DNA of 8,325 bases from contig NHFJ01000021.1 in the NCBI GenBank assembly GCA_002172545.1, positions 7,108 through 15,432 on the forward strand, read 5' to 3'. A program made the translations under genes and the position numbers. This DNA comes from Fidelibacterota bacterium TMED108. GTDB taxonomy: Bacteria > Fidelibacterota > Marinisomatia > Marinisomatales > TCS55. Of this stretch, positions 6,629 through 8,325 are shown piece by piece. The notes under the pieces are model-generated. The model was not told the origin of the DNA. It saw only the letters and a list, made by a program, of their open reading frames with translations, and did no database searches. The stretch's first letter is position 1. Every line of letters begins with the position of its first letter.

Positions 6629-8325
6629 TCTCCTTTGAACTTAACAGACACTAGCTTAGATACGCCCTTATTCTCCATTGTAACGCCGTAGAGGTAGTCT
6701 GCAGATTCCATGGTAAGTTTATTATGAGTGACAACTATAAACTGCGTATCTTGAGCAAATTCACTGAGAACTCTTTTAAATTTCTGAATATTTACATCAT
6801 CAAGTGGAGCATCCACCTCGTCAAGAACACAATATGGGCTAGGTTTATATTGGTATATAGCAAATAAAAGAGCTATTGCGGTTAAAGATTTCTCACCCGC
6901 TGAAAGCATTCTTAAGTTTTGATTTTTTTTACCTGGTGGCTGAGCATGAATAATTATTTGCGCGTCCAATGGATCTTCTTCACCGCTTAATGACAGAGAT
7001 GCGGTACCACCATCAAAAAACATACCAAATAATTTTGAGAAATTAATATTAATCTCATTAAAAGTTGATTCGAACTTCTCTCTTGCAACAACATCAATCT
7101 TTGCAATAGTCTCTTTGAGATTCTCCTCTGATTTTAAAATATCTATACGCTGTTCAAGTAAATTCTCAAGTCTGCTTTGCTCTTCTTCATATTCTTGCTG
7201 AGCAGCCATATTTAAGGGGCCAATACTTTCAATACTTTTCTGGATTTTATCTATATCGTTTTCAAGTTCATCGGTATCTTTATCAACAACAAGATCATTA
7301 GGAACTTTAGAATTATATTTTTCCATCATTCTCTCTTTAACATTGCCGATTTTTTGATCCAATTCAACAATTCTAAGCTCATTAATTTTTTGTTGTTCAA
7401 AGAGATTTTCTTTTAATTGCTTCTCTTCATTTATTTTAAGTTGAATACTTTCCATGGAATTAAAGGTGCTCACTACAGCTTGCTCCTTAAGATCAAAAAC
7501 AGATTTCTCTTTCGCTATTTCTCCTGAAATTGTCTTCAAATCATTTTCCTGTTTAATGATTTTAATGTCTAATGATTTTTTAAGATCTCCAAGCTCAACT
7601 ATTTCTTTCTTTATATCCTTATCTCTAGTTTCGAGCTCAGAAACAGAATGGGTGGCTGAATTTGTCTGGAATACAATACTTTTTAGTCTATTTTCCATAT
7701 TCAGTAAATCGATTCTTGCTTCTTGTGTTTTATGCTGAAAACTGTCTCTTTTTAATTGTAAGTCAGAAAAAACTTTAGTGTGAACCTCAATATCGTTTTG
7801 AAGTTTTTTAATTAATTTATCTGTTTTTTTAATCAAGGGTTCGAACTGCTCAGTCTTTTTTCTTAACCGGTCTAATTCGGAATTATTATGATTTATTTCA
7901 TCTTCAAGCTCTTTTATTGACTTAAGATTTTGCGACTGTCTGTAGTGATTTTTGATTTGAATTGATTTTAAGTCATTCAATTCTGAATTCTTAGCATCAT
8001 GGCTTTCAACTAACGTATTTTTTAAAAGATTAAGAGCAGATGTATCCTTTTCTAGTCCCAAAAACAACTTCTCATTATTTTCTATATTCTTCTCTAGTGA
8101 GGATATTTTCTTTTGCGTTTTTAATGCTTTCTTTTCACGTCCAATAATACTTGTTTCTTTTGACTTGTCTTGATATTTAAGTAAATAATTCGCTCCATGA
8201 TAAGATCCTTTAAGATCAACTATGTCCCAGTTTTTAAGTTTGTCATCAATATCAATTTTATTTATATCCTCAACAAGCAATAGATTTCCAATTAATAATT
8301 CAGCAATGCTAATATTTGCAGCAGA
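6622..8325 (-). CDS. smc: Chromosome segregation ATPase SMC, C-terminal half (N-terminus beyond right edge)
   Basis: The frame is open to the right edge (567 codons plus stop), so the start lies outside; TTG at 8280 is internal. SMC dimers with ScpA/ScpB kleisin partners extrude DNA loops and organise the nucleoid. Numbering from the first visible codon: 1-45 is the end of the hinge (AELLIGNLLLVEDI; compare the usual IGNVLVVED), and GREKKA at 62-67 begins the returning coil. Long heptad-type coiled coil fills about 65-365. The conserved pre-head motif SIGPLNMAAQQEYEEE is at 367-382. The C-terminal ABC head has the signature LSAGEKS (474-480), Walker B and D-loop YCVLDEVDAPLDD (498-510), and H-loop VVTHNK (531-536). 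Full SMCs are near 1,150-1,200 residues, so about half is visible. The signature has Ala where LSGGE has Gly, and the hinge-end glycine region (DLKGSYHGANYLLKY) lacks the common GG. Walker A lies outside the window. Confidence 0.97.
   Translation of the reverse strand, partial: SAANISIAELLIGNLLLVEDINKIDIDDKLKNWDIVDLKGSYHGANYLLKYQDKSKETSIIGREKKALKTQKKISSLEKNIENNEKLFLGLEKDTSALNLLKNTLVESHDAKNSELNDLKSIQIKNHYRQSQNLKSIKELEDEINHNNSELDRLRKKTEQFEPLIKKTDKLIKKLQNDIEVHTKVFSDLQLKRDSFQHKTQEARIDLLNMENRLKSIVFQTNSATHSVSELETRDKDIKKEIVELGDLKKSLDIKIIKQENDLKTISGEIAKEKSVFDLKEQAVVSTFNSMESIQLKINEEKQLKENLFEQQKINELRIVELDQKIGNVKERMMEKYNSKVPNDLVVDKDTDELENDIDKIQKSIESIGPLNMAAQQEYEEEQSRLENLLEQRIDILKSEENLKETIAKIDVVAREKFESTFNEININFSKLFGMFFDGGTASLSLSGEEDPLDAQIIIHAQPPGKKNQNLRMLSAGEKSLTAIALLFAIYQYKPSPYCVLDEVDAPLDDVNIQKFKRVLSEFAQDTQFIVVTHNKLTMESADYLYGVTMENKGVSKLVSVKFKGEA

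Noticed and set aside
7454..7738. Plus-strand open frame opposite smc
   Set aside because: It is the antisense shadow of the SMC coiled-coil region, whose biased codons leave the opposite strand open.
6622..8280. A complete 552-residue SMC-like protein starting at TTG 8280
   Set aside because: The frame stays open to the right edge and the 15 extra codons read as hinge sequence (AELLIGN), so this is a truncated view of a full SMC, not a half-size protein.
1..8325. Mobile elements, CRISPR arrays, tRNA/rRNA genes, riboswitches
   Set aside because: Reading both strands shows no transposase, direct-repeat array, cloverleaf-like segment or structured leader; nearly all bases are in protein-coding genes.

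Overview
The window is AT-rich, densely coding bacterial chromosome. The best guess at its source is a free-living Gram-negative bacterium of the FCB group (Bacteroidetes, Ignavibacteria or Marinimicrobia-like). Reasons: ribosome binding sites are weak, LepA has a GITIKSHxIQM switch region like those I associate with FCB bacteria, SMC has an LSAGEKS signature with a KPSPYCVLDEVDAPLDD Walker B block, and there is a large outer-membrane-type protein with FCB-like motifs. The lineage is inferred from memory of these families, not from a search.

Layout. From about 6022 down to the left edge, six genes lie on the minus strand and look like one transcription unit. In transcription order they are lepA (translational GTPase EF4), a CPBP/CAAX-type intramembrane protease, a secreted or membrane protein ending in a cytosol-type zinc ribbon, lgt (prolipoprotein diacylglyceryl transferase), a secreted protein with about six beta-propeller-like blades, and a large outer-membrane-type protein that runs off the left edge. 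The junctions are 3 bp, 50 bp, a 1-bp TAATG overlap, a 23-bp overlap and a 26-bp overlap, so translational coupling is likely. The last gene starts at a TTG codon at 946 and has no stop before base 1.

Right part. A 100-bp divergent intergenic region (6023-6122) separates lepA from a plus-strand gene for a small cysteine-rich lipoprotein with a GTW lipocalin-like start. That gene converges on the C-terminal half of smc (minus strand), which enters from beyond the right edge. The two convergent genes are 7 bp apart, and a short hairpin overlaps both stop codons.

Function together. Apart from smc (chromosome condensation), most genes concern the cell envelope: lipoprotein maturation (Lgt), membrane proteolysis (CPBP), exported proteins of unknown role, and LepA, which in E. 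coli is co-transcribed with signal peptidase lepB. I see no mobile element, CRISPR array, tRNA, rRNA or defence system. I do not think the window holds a clear new system. The least explained parts are the zinc-ribbon envelope protein coupled to lgt and the propeller plus outer-membrane protein pair at the left end.
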